Below are positions 43,701 through 57,200 of a DNA stretch of 64,000 bases, in pieces. The translations under genes and the position numbers were made by a program. The stretch is taken from positions 5,580,001 through 5,644,000 of the forward strand of contig WHVY01000003.1 in the NCBI GenBank assembly GCA_022266195.1. The letters are read 5' to 3'. The notes beneath the pieces were generated by a model that was not told the origin of the DNA, did no database searches, and saw only the letters and a list, made by a program, of their open reading frames with translations. Each line of letters starts with the position of its first letter. Within the stretch, counting starts at the first letter, position 1. Source of the stretch: Tetranychus cinnabarinus. Taxonomy: Eukaryota > Arthropoda > Arachnida > Trombidiformes > Tetranychidae.

Positions 43701-46700
43701 TGCAATTTCTACGCAAATTATTTCATTTTTTCGTTAAAACCTGAAACTAACAGTTTTGACTGATGAATTGAAAACTTGCGAGAAAAATGTTGCAATTTTT
43801 AAGTAATGAAGTAATGAAATGAATTATCAGAGCTTTTTTTGCCAAAAGCATTCAGAATCGTAAAGTTTAGAGAAACATTCTAAATGAAATGTTTTTTCGG
43901 AAAAATTAAAAAAGATTTACAATAAAAGTTGAAGTTACTTTTGTTGTTCTTAACGTTATCTGAATTAATCATTTTCATTTCTTAATTTTCTTAAAATGCT
44001 CATGACATCAATGTGGCTTCAATGGAATCAGCTCGAGAAGAAGAATCGAAAATTTAGAAATAAAAAAGTAAACTTTTAAAGTAGAGAAACATTTTCTGCA
44101 TTTGTTTCCATTTAATTTTCGAGTTGAAGTCTTTCATTTTAAATGGATAAATAAATGTGCAAAATTGTGTAAAATGTTTGTCTCATCATTCCTTACCTTA
44201 TCAAGTTTATCATTACGCAGTTTGAGCAAATCAAGTTTAAGCGTGCTTCGTCGTCCCTCTTTGAATAAAATCCTGCCAGTGAGTCCATTAAACTCGGCCT
44301 GAAATTGAATAGCAAACAGAGAAGAGCAAAAAAAAATACAAAAATTAGAAACCAGAATGGATGTGGGTTTATTTAGATATCATATTTATATTAATATTTC
44401 AAAGGTTATTTCATTTTACATTTCATCATTTTTTCTGTCTTTAGTTTTTCTTCACATGAACATGCTGAATGATGAAACAGAAAAGGTTGAAGAGAATGAA
44501 AAACAGTAAAAAAAATGTTTCATTTCATCAGCAAAATGATGAAAGATGTGAATAAAGATGATGTTGATTACATAAAAACATTTGCTTCAACTTAATATTG
44601 ACACAAAAATATTATGTAAATAGCAGGATAAATGTTTAATATTTAATATGAATAACCAGAAAAATGACATAATAATGTGAACAGGAAAAAGAAAAGTGAA
44701 TTTTTGAGGGAAAAAAAGTTCAACATTTTACCAATGAAGTGTGATTTAATCAAAAATGAACCTTCACCAGAAACTCGATTCATTATCAAACTCTAATTTT
44801 CAATTTTAGTAAACAGTAAAATGTAAAGCTTGTCCAACTGTGTGGTAATTACCAAAGGTCATTCTGATATTCAGTCGATTCTAACCATTATTCAATGATG
44901 ATTATTTGAGTTAAATTATCCGTAACTCAAGAATCTCCAACAGAAGATACAAGATTTTTTGCAAATCTTTTTTTTCCAGGAAAAAGAAAACAGAAAAAAA
45001 GAAAAGCAAACAAAGTGGCAAAAATTTTTACATTATAATGCTATTAGATGAATGGAAAGAAACATCAACAAGAAAAATATCATCATCATTATTAAGATAA
45101 ACAGTCGAAGAGTTGATAACGAGAAAAATATTGTTTCAAAATGAATTTCTAGTTTGAATGAGAGTTTATCATTTAAGGGTTAAGGATAACATTATCAGCA
45201 AGTTGGCAGACAAATGGATTCCTAATGAATCAGATTGCAGGTTGGAAGGCGCAGCAAGACTGGAAAAGCAAAGGATTCAAGGTTTGGATGGACAAGAAGA
45301 AGAAAAGCTTTTCTTCATTTTATCCTGAAAATGATTCACATTTGCTCAGCTTGCACTAGACTAGAGTATTTTATTGTGATCATGATGATAATGATTTAAG
45401 CGTAATTGCCATAAAACTTGGTGAATGTCTCGAAAGATTTACACAAAACGATCAACTTAACGATTTACAGTAAAACTGTTGACTTTTCCAATCTTGACTC
45501 AACATTGAATTGCAAGGATTTACATTAATTTTACAGTTGTGCACACTTTTGGTCAACTGATTGTTTGATAATCCAAAAGGATTGGAGAATCATTTTTGCT
45601 CTTTTTTGTGTGTTCGAATACATTTTTTTGCCTTTTGTCACCATTTCATTATTGGATAATTTATCACTTTTTTCAGGTTTACTCAGATAAATGGCAAGCG
45701 CCTTTTGTAGAGACAAATGTTTAACCATTATGAATGTTGGCTTGTTATTGAAAGTGAATCCTGTCAACTCATTATATCTACTTGTTTGCTTAATAAAGAT
45801 TTACATGATTGTTTCGTTTCGCTCTGGTTTTCCCTGGAAAAACATGTTCAGTGTAAATATACTTTTAGGATTCATAATTTTTCTGCTCTTCTGTCAAATT
45901 GAGAGATTATGAATGGAGCAAAATCATTCATAAATAGAGTGATTAGCAAACACAAATAAACATGATATAATGATAATGAATAGCAGAGAGTGAAAAAGGA
46001 AAAGTCATTTTTGTTCATCAACCTTTTCGAAAAATAATTTGTGGAATCGAAAAAAAAAGTTTGATAGAAAAATAATTTGCCATTTTATTTGTAAAGGTAA
46101 ACTTGGAAATGTTGAGCAAATGATTCAACTATTTGGAAATGAGTAATTTTAGTTTTGTACTTACAGCATTAACATAGTTGAAAAGGCTACTTCCATCGAC
46201 CCAAGGTTTCTCCTCGTTACAGGAAACATTGCTTGGCCTGAGAGTGGTTCCTCTGCCAAGTGCTTGGAGTCCTCGAGCAAATGCATAAACAGAATCAAAC
46301 ATGAGCGCCGATTCTGCCTGTGAAACAATCAACAATCAATGATCAATAAAGAATTCAAAATTCTTTGCAAAGAAACTTAAAACATTTGCTAACACAACTT
46401 CAGCATTCATTTAAACAGATGAAAATTGAGTTTCAGTTCTGCTTGCTATTATCTCAAGGTTTCTCAAAGTTGTCTAAAAGTTTATCAGAACTTATTCAAA
46501 ATTGATTCTTGGAGTTGGACAGTAAAAAAGTGTGAAATTAATGCTTTCAAAAGACCATTTTGCTATTGAAATTGAAAAAGGCTCAAAACTTTTTTGAAAG
46601 ATGAAATGAAAATATTTCTTTTTCCTTTTCAGCATATTGATAGACATTCATATCAATCTAAATATTTCACATTTGTCGAAATATTGATTTCTTTCAACCT

Positions 46701-49700
46701 GAAAATATTACAAATTACCATTGAAGGTTAAAATTTCAAAATGAAAAAGTTTGAAATGTTTGGAAAGTTGGTGAGCAAGGAGTGAGAAATGATTAAAAGC
46801 TGGAAATGCAAATGAATACTCACCCGAATCACATTAGTTTTATTGGAATTTGGTCCGTAGTTTTGAAATTTTTCCATATCTTTCAATATTTCCCGAACAT
46901 TTAAATCATCCGAGTCAACCATACGAAAGGCAGTCATGTTTACAAAATTGTATCTAAAATCTTCTAAATCATGAGATTCAATATCAAAAGTTGTGAAATG
47001 ATAATGATATTTGTAGTTGTTCATTTGAATTTGTAAAATCTGTTTTTTCCAATGAACAAGAAAGGGAAAGAGAAAGGGTTGAATGAAGGAAGAAGAAGAA
47101 GAAGAAAAGTGAATTGAATTGTAATAAGATTGTGATATAAAATAAAAACAACAAAATGTTTCATTGTATTGAATGTAAACAAGATTTGGATGAGAAGAAA
47201 AAACAAAATGATTAAATTACTTTGCAATTGAATAACACTTTTAACCCAATTTTTTATTCATCGCATTTAACCCGATTCACTGATTGTCCAAATTGTGCAA
47301 ATGCAAAGATTAGGGTTGAAGGTAAATTCAAAAGATTAACGTGTTTACACGAATCAAGCACAGCACTAACAAGTAAGTCAAGAACGCTTATGTTTAATGT
47401 TTCTAATGTCTTTGGATAAAAACGTCATTTTCAATTTAATCGATGAATTCATCGTTGGAGGCAAACACTCGTTAGCACTGTTCTTGATTTTGCGCTAACA
47501 CGGTAACTATTGGTTAACATTTGAACTAGACCAACATTGGTTGGAATTGATAACCAAATGATTATATTGGATCAAAGTTTACAAGTTTATTGAAATAGTC
47601 TTTTGACCATTTCTTTTAATATTTTTAGTTTACTTGAAGATTGTATTTGTGATTTGAAATTTCATTCAACTTGATGTTCATTTAATATCAAACTTGGTCA
47701 ATCTGGTGAAGACTGTAATTGAGTCGAGAAGAAACTGATTGAAGAGATTATCAGCTTTTGAATGAAACTTTTTTTTCTCATTTTATTTCATGTTATCTTG
47801 CAATCCAAAATGGATGAAACCATCTGACATAGATAATCGTTTATCCGGAAATGGATAGTCCAGTATGATGAATTTCACTTGACTTTGTTCATGTTCCATC
47901 AGTGTTATTTTTTTCAGACAATTTTTTTCCCTTCTAAATCAGCTTGTAAAAGCTGTTGCAATGAAAAGGTTTAATGGAAGAAGCAAAGTTTTCCTCTTTT
48001 TTTGTTCAACTTTCAAATTCTCATTTTTTTGTTATCATTTCAATGTTTTCTCAGAGCAAACTGGCAACAAGATGAAGAAGGTGTTGAAGATTAGGAAGAG
48101 GATGAAGGTGCAAAAATATTTACATTGACCTACAAGTGAATTGGAATTATGTGAACCGGAAGGAGTGTGATCCATTTCATGGAACAAGAAAATGATGTTG
48201 CTGATGAAATGGTGAACAGAGTTTGTCTTTGTATTACCTTTCAAGTGCAAAAATTTTTCATTCTCTTTTCATTCTCTTCTCTTTTAATCTTGGCCATCTT
48301 CTTCTTTCTTTTTTGCTTCTCTTTTCTCTTCACTCAATCATCTTATCATCCTCATTTTCTGATCTCTAAAGGAAATCGTAGCTTTGGTCCGGAAGGAGTA
48401 ATCTTCTTGTCTGGTCAATAGATTGTTTTGGTGGAAAGAAAAGGTGAAAGGAAAGAAAAGAAAAGAAAATAACGTTTCTTTGTTTTCACTGTTGGAGTTG
48501 AAACTACCAAAAAAAAGGTACAATCTTAGGTAAAGTTTCAACATTTCAGGATAAAGTTTCAATTCTGTGTAAACTATTTCAAATTTTCATACACAAACCA
48601 CAGAATAAACTTTTTTGTTACATTTCTCTGACAAAGTTGACTTGAAAAAGACGAGGTAAAAGAGGAAGGCAAAAATGTTGATTTGCTTCCTATTCATGTT
48701 GTTGGACAAACAAACATTTGGAAAGAAACTAAAGCCTAAAAAAATCGACTTTTCGACTGACATCATTTCGACCATGATTTTGAATTCGACTTTAGTTGCA
48801 TGGAAACATTTGACTTTCATTTGCATACATCTGAGACTTTCGATGAATAAGTTTTATCAGCTGTCAAATGGTTGAACATATCCTGAAGTCCAAATATTTG
48901 GAATCAGCTTTTCTCGTCTCTTTACAAGAATGTAGTTCAGTTCATAACTCGACAGTTTAATTTGCATCGAAAGACTCTTCTTTGAATATCATTGAAAATT
49001 GTTCGATTAAATGTTAGGAATCGCAAGAATTAATTACAAAAGTATCATGAGAGAGATTTTGACTTAAGATGAACACTTTAAATGGTAAAGAACATTCAAT
49101 ACTTTTGAGAATCATTTTTGTTGAAATCTTTTCAAGTCTCAATACTTACAGCTTTTAGTAATAAATGCAAATGTTCAGGTTTAGTATCGATTATCACACT
49201 GTAAATACCACGAGTTCGAATATCCATTAAAATTGAACGGAATTGACTGGGATCTGTTTTACGAAAAATGAATTGGACACTTTTTGGCATTGGCGCTTTA
49301 ACCAATTGTTGAAGCTTAATCAGGGCTGCAGGTGAGGCAATGGAAAAAGAAACAAAAATTTTTACGTTATAATGTGAAATGGGCAAGAAAAGAATGCATG
49401 AAAAAATAAAATTAGAACCGTTTATTCAAGTTGCATTCCAATCTTTTCTCAACCTTCGACTGGACTAAACGAATGTTCAACAAAAACATGTAAACATACT
49501 TTCATGAGAATAGAATGTTGAAATTGAATGTTCTTTGAAATCGATCAATTTACGTATTAATGAATATTCGTGAAGATATTGACATTGAACGGAATGATGG
49601 AAAAGGAGCAAATCTGTTGGTTTAAAGGGAAATGATGAAAAATTGAAAGTTCAATAACTCAAATTGATAAATCGCTAGTTTATCGTAAAATGATTTGCTC

Positions 49701-51201
49701 CATTGTAATGTACATGGAAATTGATACTGATTTGTTATCTTCATTTTCAACATTTTCAGGGCAATAAATTTTACTCTGCAAGTTGAGCACATTGAACACA
49801 TGCATTATCGTTGAAAGTTGAATAAATTTGAATTCAAGGGAAATGACTGTTGAACTTTTGGCAAAGGAAATTCGGAGAAAAAAGTAGAAAAAGTTATGTA
49901 AAAATTGTTGAAATGGCAATACAAGAGTAAAGGTAAAATTGAATGGATAAAAGAAGAAAAATGTTGCTCAAAATAATTGTTTTCCGATTGACTGACCAAC
50001 TTTTCAACAGATAAATAATTTTCATGAATGAATCTTAACGTTCAATCCATCGTCTTATTCATTGAAAAGATTTCCAATTGAGAATTGAAGAATATTCGAA
50101 CAAGTAAAAACATCTCAAAGTTGCCTCAAGGCTTTACCAGAGTAAATACAAAATTCATCCAACATGATATCAAGTAATAGTTGCTTTTGTTGTTAACAAT
50201 GAGAAGAAGAAGAAGAAGCAAGTAAAATTTTTTTCTCTTGCAAAGTTTTCTTCAATTTAATCATCAACTTATCCAACGATGGTTGGCTCGATAAAGTTCA
50301 TTTCTATCAGCTAATTATTCAAGTTTACTTTTTCATGCTGATGTTTCATCTTTTCGTGTGATGAGTTGATCCAAGGTTTGACTTTCCATGTCCATCAAAT
50401 GTCGACTAAATCCTCATCAAATATCACTAAACATTAGTTTACAGTTTTTGCTTAACCTTTAATTTTCTGAGCAATATTTGTTCAATGGTTTGTTTAACCA
50501 GAATTTTGTCAAAGAAAGAAAAGAGAGTTTTCTATGAAAAAGAAAGTTGAACAAAATTGGAATTTTCATGGTAATTTGAATTGATTCAATGATTTACGAT
50601 CTTCTTAATAGAGATGTAAATCTGAAGATAATTTATCTTTGAACAAGAAGGGAAATCTTTTTTCATCATTTTTCGATCAACAATAAGTTTCAGTATGAAT
50701 TGTTCATTGAAATTAGAGTCAATCAATCATTTGACGAGAAGTTTTTCTTTCAAAGTTTAATTGCTATTAATCAATGGATAATTAGTATTGATAAGTGTGA
50801 TTAGAATTTTTTACAATTGTTTTGCTAATCGAAATTTCACCTTCAATGAGTAAATGAAGTAGAGTTGAAAGAATGTTCAATTTCATTTGTGAATGGAATG
50901 CAATTGAATAAAGATACAGTTGAGGTCGGAAAACAAATGGTTGACTTACACAAATCTTGCTCATAAATGACGGCAATTTTGGTCCAATTTAAATACTTAA
51001 TTAAATCACGTAAGGCATCACCGGTAATTACTGGATTAGGATACAAATTAATTGAGATTTCTTTAATTTCAGGCTCAAGGTCAACTCGTGATTCCATATG
51101 AGGTATATCCAAGGCATCGCACAGGGATTGAATATGATTTCCTAGAAGTGGGTTTTGCGGACCAAAAATGGCACTTACACCAGAACCAACTTGATAACAA
51201 G
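37751..51201 (-). CDS. Kainate-type ionotropic glutamate receptor (5' exon(s) missing)
   Basis: Nine coding exons in phase: 51201-50950, 49325-49150, 47039-46824, 46317-46165, 44298-44197, 41218-40916, 39285-38502, 38415-38150 and 37981-37751, about 826 aa. The first five carry the amino-terminal domain (GVSAIFGPQNP.., LIKLQQLVKAP.., HYHFTTFDIES.., ALMFDSVYAFARGLQAL). The next has S1 (IPYVMYKK, FEGFCIDLLEAIS). The 784-base exon has the end of S1 (RESVIDFTKPF), M1, the pore loop (LMHQGCDLNP), M3 with SYTANLAAF and most of S2 (DSGSTMTFF, FLMESTMLDY). The last two give WWKNSG, M4 and a cytoplasmic tail. Ligand contacts Arg, Ser-Thr and Glu are kept; the S1 Pro is Ser. All introns are GT-AG. Roughly 80-100 N-terminal residues plus the signal peptide are unaccounted for. 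Confidence 0.93.
39286..40915 (-). other. Intron of the glutamate receptor gene
   Basis: AT-rich intron of 1.6 kb between the S1 exon and the pore exon, with long polypyrimidine stretches next to the acceptor. The apparent 5' extension of the pore ORF (39286-39576) is intron, because the AG acceptor precedes the conserved NADLAVAS. Confidence 0.8.
42864..43304 (+). mobile_element. 441-bp MITE with TA target duplication
   Basis: Both ends read CCCGGGTTACT inward as inverted repeats, extending imperfectly for a few bases. TA flanks both sides (42862-42863, 43305-43306), as expected for Tc1/mariner-type elements. There is no transposase. It contains a tRNA-like module. Confidence 0.75.
43086..43158 (+). 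other. tRNA-like module with polymerase III promoter boxes in the MITE
   Basis: The A box TAGTATAGTGG (43089-43099) and B box GGTTCGAATCC (43133-43143) both match the polymerase III consensus. The T arm TGGG-TTCGAAT-CCCA is good, the middle stem ACGCT/AGCGT closes a 4-base loop instead of a 7-base anticodon loop, and a T7 stop follows (43152-43158). It is not a functional tRNA, but it may be transcribed. Confidence 0.55.
44299..46164 (-). other. Intron of the glutamate receptor gene
   Basis: 1.9 kb AT-rich intron; nothing recognisable on either strand. Confidence 0.7.
47040..49149 (-). other. Intron of the glutamate receptor gene
   Basis: 2.1 kb intron with GAA/TTC-rich low-complexity tracts (for example 47090-47108) and no supported gene. 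Confidence 0.7.
49326..50949 (-). other. Intron of the glutamate receptor gene
   Basis: 1.6 kb intron; includes an AAG triplet run near 50202-50220. No gene seen. Confidence 0.7.
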
Positions 51202-54200
51202 CTTCAGAAAGCAAGAAACAAAAGCAAAAAATTAAATTGCTTTTCAAGGCGAAGTTTCAGAAGATTCATAAGTAAAGACGTTTCCTCTTCAACGATTATT
51301 GGTCTTGAAACGTCTTGACTTATAAAATGAATTTCAACACAATAATCGAAGATGAATGAGAGCAATTTTTTGTGAATATCATTTCCTCAATGAAACGAAT
51401 GAAGATAACCAAAATTTTGAATTTTCGACCTAACAAGAAAAGTACGATTTCATTTACTTTTTTTCATCTTTTGGGATTTAATCGTAGAAGAATAATATGA
51501 GACAAGAAACATGTGTTTTGGCTTTTTCGCTCGGCAGATTTACGTGGGTTAGTGTATGCACTTTGCAGTAATTGCATTACTATCGTTGCACAAAAATGCA
51601 TGAATATCATCTGTGCTAAACTTAGTTACTCTAAACCTGCGACTTTTTAAGATATCGAACTTCGAAATTTACATTTTATTAATGTTCAAAGCCGTGTCAT
51701 TTCTTTTTTACCTTTTGAAGATCACATCAGCTCTAGCACAAGTTTGTTTAAATACATAGAAATTGCATTTTTCTTATTACAGTGTACTTCAACTTGTTAA
51801 ACTTGAATTGCTGATGATTCCCATTGTCTATTTGACCAGTCCCTTGTCAAAAAGTTGAAACAAATTGACTTGAAGGATCATAAATTTCGAGTAATTTGCT
51901 TGTTTATCACTGTTGGTGCAGAAGAATGGAAACCAAATTGTCTTTCACACAATCAATATATTGAATTACAAATTTAGTTTCTTTAGTTAAGTAAAAGCTG
52001 CATCCTAAAGATGTACAAAAAGTGAGAAAAACACATTTTTACTGTAAATTTACAATTGCAGCTCGTTATTATAATAAGCTGATTCAATGTTTAGCTGTGA
52101 GATGCGAGTCCAAATAAAAGGTAAAGAAAAAATGAGAAGAGTTTTGGTGAAATGCGAGAGTTTATTTTCCACTTTTCACCATGTAATTAACGTTGAATTG
52201 ATTCCCAAGGAAATGAGCAATTATAATATTGAGACACATTCCCAGGATTGGGAGTTGAACTCTTTGCAAGAGTAAAAGTTGAACAGTAAAAACAGAAGAG
52301 CGTAAAGCAAAACTCAGAATGAATTAAATATTAAACACTTCAACAGCCCAATCAATCTTCGCGAAACTCAATTAATTATCAAATTATTATCATTATGATA
52401 TTCAAGTCAAAACTGGCAAGTTATCTGATTACAATTGCAAAGAGTCGAGGAGAAAAAAAGAGAAAAGCATTTTCAATGTAAAGCGAAAAGATGCTCAAGT
52501 TGAATAGAGATAAAAAATGTTTTCCCTTTTTTCTTCTTCCATCATTATTATGTTCATCATATTGAACATCAAAGTCATCATATTCATCATCATGATAATC
52601 ATTATGAAGCATGATGAGCCAACTCTGCTCAATTCACAACTCAAAGTGACAGTCCAAAAAGAAGGCGAACAAAATGTCTGTCAAAGTCAACTTGTCCATT
52701 TTGTAGAAAATTTCAATCTCCATTCTAATATGATAGTATTAAATATTGAGTTATATTATTCCGTGACGTTATAAGAGTTAACCTTCTCATCATCATGATA
52801 ACAAATACAATACCAAATGCTCATGAGATTTATGTGAATAAAAGTATATATCATCCGTTGAACACATTTTACTCCATTTTATTCAACAGAAGCAAATATG
52901 TAGTATTAATATTATAACGAGTCTAAGAAAAAAATATCAATTCCCAGCAGAAAAATATTTACTCTTTTCTTTTTTCCTTCGTTTTTTCTTCAACATTTCA
53001 GTTTAGTCTTTTTTTTCAATATTGAGTTCTTTTTTCTGCTTTCTTGTCCAAATTTTGAACTCTCTTATTTACACTATTTTCACCCAAAGTTGAAACTGAT
53101 TTTTGATTATGGATCAACAGCACAACGAGAAAAATGTACATTTATAAAGAAAAGATTGATAAAATGAAATTTGAAGGAAAAAATGAAATGGTTCAATCTG
53201 TATAACAAATGCTTATGGATATTTTTCATTTCAATGTACACTTTTTTTACAATAAGTATACTCTGAGTTTAGCTGGACTAAATGGTCATCATGATTCCAT
53301 GTGAAGTTTATTGTTGAGATGCATTTATATTTACGCTGATTTATCATTCCATCAACAATTGAATGTAGATAACTTAAATGTTTAAAATTTGCTTTAAATC
53401 AAAATCTTATCTGAATTTGAATAAGTGGCTAAATATTCAAGAATTACTTTCATCGCTACCAGACTTTTAAGTGTCCATTTCATGAAGAAGACTGTTGTAA
53501 AATGTTTACCTTTAACAATAACAAGAATGAGCATCAAGACGAGGAAATGTCTCCAAGTCACTTGAGTTCAACGATGAGACACGAAGTAGGGTCACTTGAT
53601 GAGTTTTTAGTAACCTAAGCTACTTCACTTGTTAGGTTGAAGTCAAATGCAGCAAATGGCAGTCGTGACTTGACTTGTTCATATGAAGCAGAAGTATCAA
53701 GTTACCAAAGCAAAAGAAGATATCAAAACTCAGCATTCTCAAGGTTTTATTTCGAGTAATTTTTTCGAAATGAAAAGCAATAATTCAAAATTTTGTAGCA
53801 TCGAGTTAGGTGGCGAAACTTTTTTGGTGGGAAATCACTCTTCAATAACATTGATCCATTTAAACCAATCCATTTTGTACCAGAAAATGAATCAACCAAC
53901 AGTTAAAAAACTATTGAGAGCTTGTATGCTGTTAGTAAATTGTGTAAATGGATGAAATTGAGATGAAATGGAAAATTGTGGCTGTGGTGAAAAATTTCCC
54001 CCATTTCATTGAATTAAAGAGGTAAAAGAAATGGATTGAAACTCATTATTCTTGCATTGATAACTACAGTTTCATTTGTTCACATTTAATGTTGAGTTGA
54101 TTGAATTTCCAGCGTAAAGTTACGATTGAGAAGCAGACAAACCATGTAAAAGAAAGCATTGTAAAACAGACAATTGACTCATTGCACCGTAAGATAAATT

Positions 54201-57200
54201 TCATCTTATTCAATGTTCAACATTAAGAAGAGTAAAAGAGATGAAAAAAATTCTTTTCGTTCAACACAATTTTTTCTTATAACTCTGGTTAATTCTTGAC
54301 TGTCCTTTCATTATTCAGCCAAATCAACAGGATAGCCTGTCCTTTGGTAACACTGAAAAATTTCATTCATATATTTCATCTTCTGTTGCATTTGTTAGTC
54401 CATCTTCCGGTTTTCACCTTCATCAAGCAACCCACAACTTTATCAGAATCATTCTTCATGAAAAAGATTCACATTTATTTCCAGTCACTCGTATGACATT
54501 AAAAGCTTATCATCATGATTACCTTCACCTTGCTTTCGATAAAAAACTTCATTCCAAAGTTATCTTCAGAACAGAATTAATAACATCAGATAAACCTCAC
54601 TATCTTCTTCACTTGGAGTGAATAAATGATATTGAAATTTCAGTTAACATTTGATTCACTTTTTAGAAAACATTTAATTATCGAAAAATGCGCAAGAATA
54701 AAAATTCAACAATTGACAGCATTTGCATATAAAATGATGTATAAAAAGCATCATTTAACTGGAGTAAAACAAAATGGTAATCATGGAAAGGTTCAAGTAA
54801 ATGAAGTCTAACATTATCATGTTATTATCATGACTGGGAGTGGAAAATGGAAAGTCACCCAAAAAAGAGTGAAACACAATTTTCGCATCAAGTTATCATA
54901 ATCTAATAACAGCGACAAAGATAGCAATACAAGATAATGTAACGAAATATTGCAATCAAATTTTATTCCATATTCATTGTAACAGCCATGAATTTAGAAC
55001 TGTAAACAGATGATTCACAGAAATTCAACAACTGTAACTCTTTTCAATTTGGAGGTTTCAGCATAAAGAAATAATTGTTCAAATGAAGAAACTTTTGTGG
55101 CAGAAAAAAAGGCGAAAACAGGAAAATGGCAAACATCGAAATCGATAAATTTGAATGAAAATGTTGACAAAAGGAATGGAAAAATTTGATTATTCAACGT
55201 TTATTTTTTTCCATGTTATTATCCATGTATTTGTTTTTCAACACCCTCAAGCATTCCTTGTGTGTTTGTGTAAATATATACATTGGCCGAGAATAGGAAA
55301 TGTAGATGGAAGAAGAAATCAATGAAATTCAATATTCCAATGAATTTAGATCGACTGATAAACTTCATTAAATTGTACAAACTAATAACCAATGGTTTGA
55401 ATTTGCATTGAAAAGAGTAGCACAAAGATGAATTTTAATGATAACTTGTTTTTTTTGTCATCCATGTTTTGTCAGCATTTTATGATGCAATTTGAATGAA
55501 AAGACATTTTGATTGTTAAACGTGAATATCATTTGAATGCAACAAGAATCAGTATCGACAAAATTAGCCTCATCAAGTTGACCTTTAGGCAACGATGAAT
55601 GATAAATTTAGATTGAAAATAGAGATGAAAGTAAATAAAAGTCCAATTTGTTGCCATTACATATTGAGATGAGTTGGGATGAAAAGAGAAGCGCAAGAAA
55701 AGAAAATTTCATGGAAATTCATAGATACATGAAACATGTAAATGTAGTAAATATTAATATGAGCAGCCAAAGTTTGCTCAAAGTGGATGCTTGAAGGAAG
55801 AAAGTGGAGAAAAGATTAAAAAACATTTTCCTCACTCCCAGTTAAACTAATAAACTTGAGTAAACTGTTGCAAAGTATTGGGTAAACTTGTTCAATGAGC
55901 TTCATCATTTACTCCTTTAATCTGGACAAGTTTAATTTTTTCAATTTTTTACATTTTTTTCTCCTTCTTTAGGCTCGTCATTTCCTTGGAGGTTAATATT
56001 TAGTGTAAAAATGGAATAAAAATGAGTTTTTTGAGCTTCTTTTTTTGCTTCTTCTTCTTTTCCTGCAATTCAAAGGTAAACAGTGTTTAATGTCTGTTGA
56101 CAAAATACTCTTTTCTTCATTTAAAAGTTGAACATGTTTCAATGGAAACAATGATTAAATATTCTAACATTCATTTAAATTCAATTCATCATTCAATTCC
56201 GAACGACGAATGTTGTAGCAAAAACTGTTGATAATAATGTCACTGTAAACATTATTAATGAACATCATCAACTGTTGCATACCTGTTAAAGTAGCTTTAT
56301 ATCAAGATGAATAATTTAAATAACAAGTACAAAAACAAGCAACGAATAAGCATGAAAAAATAATTTCATGAATACATCTTGCAATGATCATGATATAGTC
56401 ACTGTTGATATAGTCAAATAGGGTTGATAAAACCTTGTCTTTAAAAGAAAGCTTTTTACAATTAATTTCATTTAACTCGTAATTTACAGACTTTCTATGC
56501 AAAAAACTTTAATCTAAAAACTCGAAAATGAAGTGATAATTCCATGAGGTAATTTGATAACATACAGCCGCGAAAGAAAAGTTTGACATAGTTACAATTA
56601 GCTTCACACATATATATAATACTATCGTATCTAATGACAATCAGCAAATCAATCACAAACAATATCGTTGTCATTTAACTAATTGTAGCAAAGGCTGATT
56701 CCGTGATAATGGTCTTCAAGAAGGCATTGATTTCATACAATTATTTTCTGATAAATTCAAACATGGCAGAATTTCAAGGTTTTATTGATTCTATCAGTGA
56801 CCAAAAACAAAGAACTTTTATCAAATTCGCTATATTGGCGAAGTGGTCTACAAGTGTAACTCAGACTTTTTAGCGAAAAAACTGGTTAAAAAAGCTTTCT
56901 TCACAACTAAGGTTGAAAAATGGATGAAATAGCTTCGTATGGCAAATACAACACGAAAGACCGGCGAGGAGGCGTTATAACTCTAATACATGTGACTCAA
57001 AGTCACTTAGAGGACAATGTTATCTCGCATACGTAAGGGGTTACAATGCATGTGGAAGAAGATACAATGAGTGAAAGACATGCTCTCACATTTAGCAACA
57101 ACGAATCAAGATAATGTGAAATGTTCATTACTACCGATCGAGCAAAAATGTTTCGTAAAAGTCGATGGAAATGCGAAAATTTTTTTCTCATTCTGTTCGA

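Larger units (their letters stand above)
41219..44196 (-). other. Large intron of the glutamate receptor gene, carrying a MITE
   Basis: 3.0 kb. Apart from the element at 42864-43304 nothing is recognisable. Confidence 0.7.
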
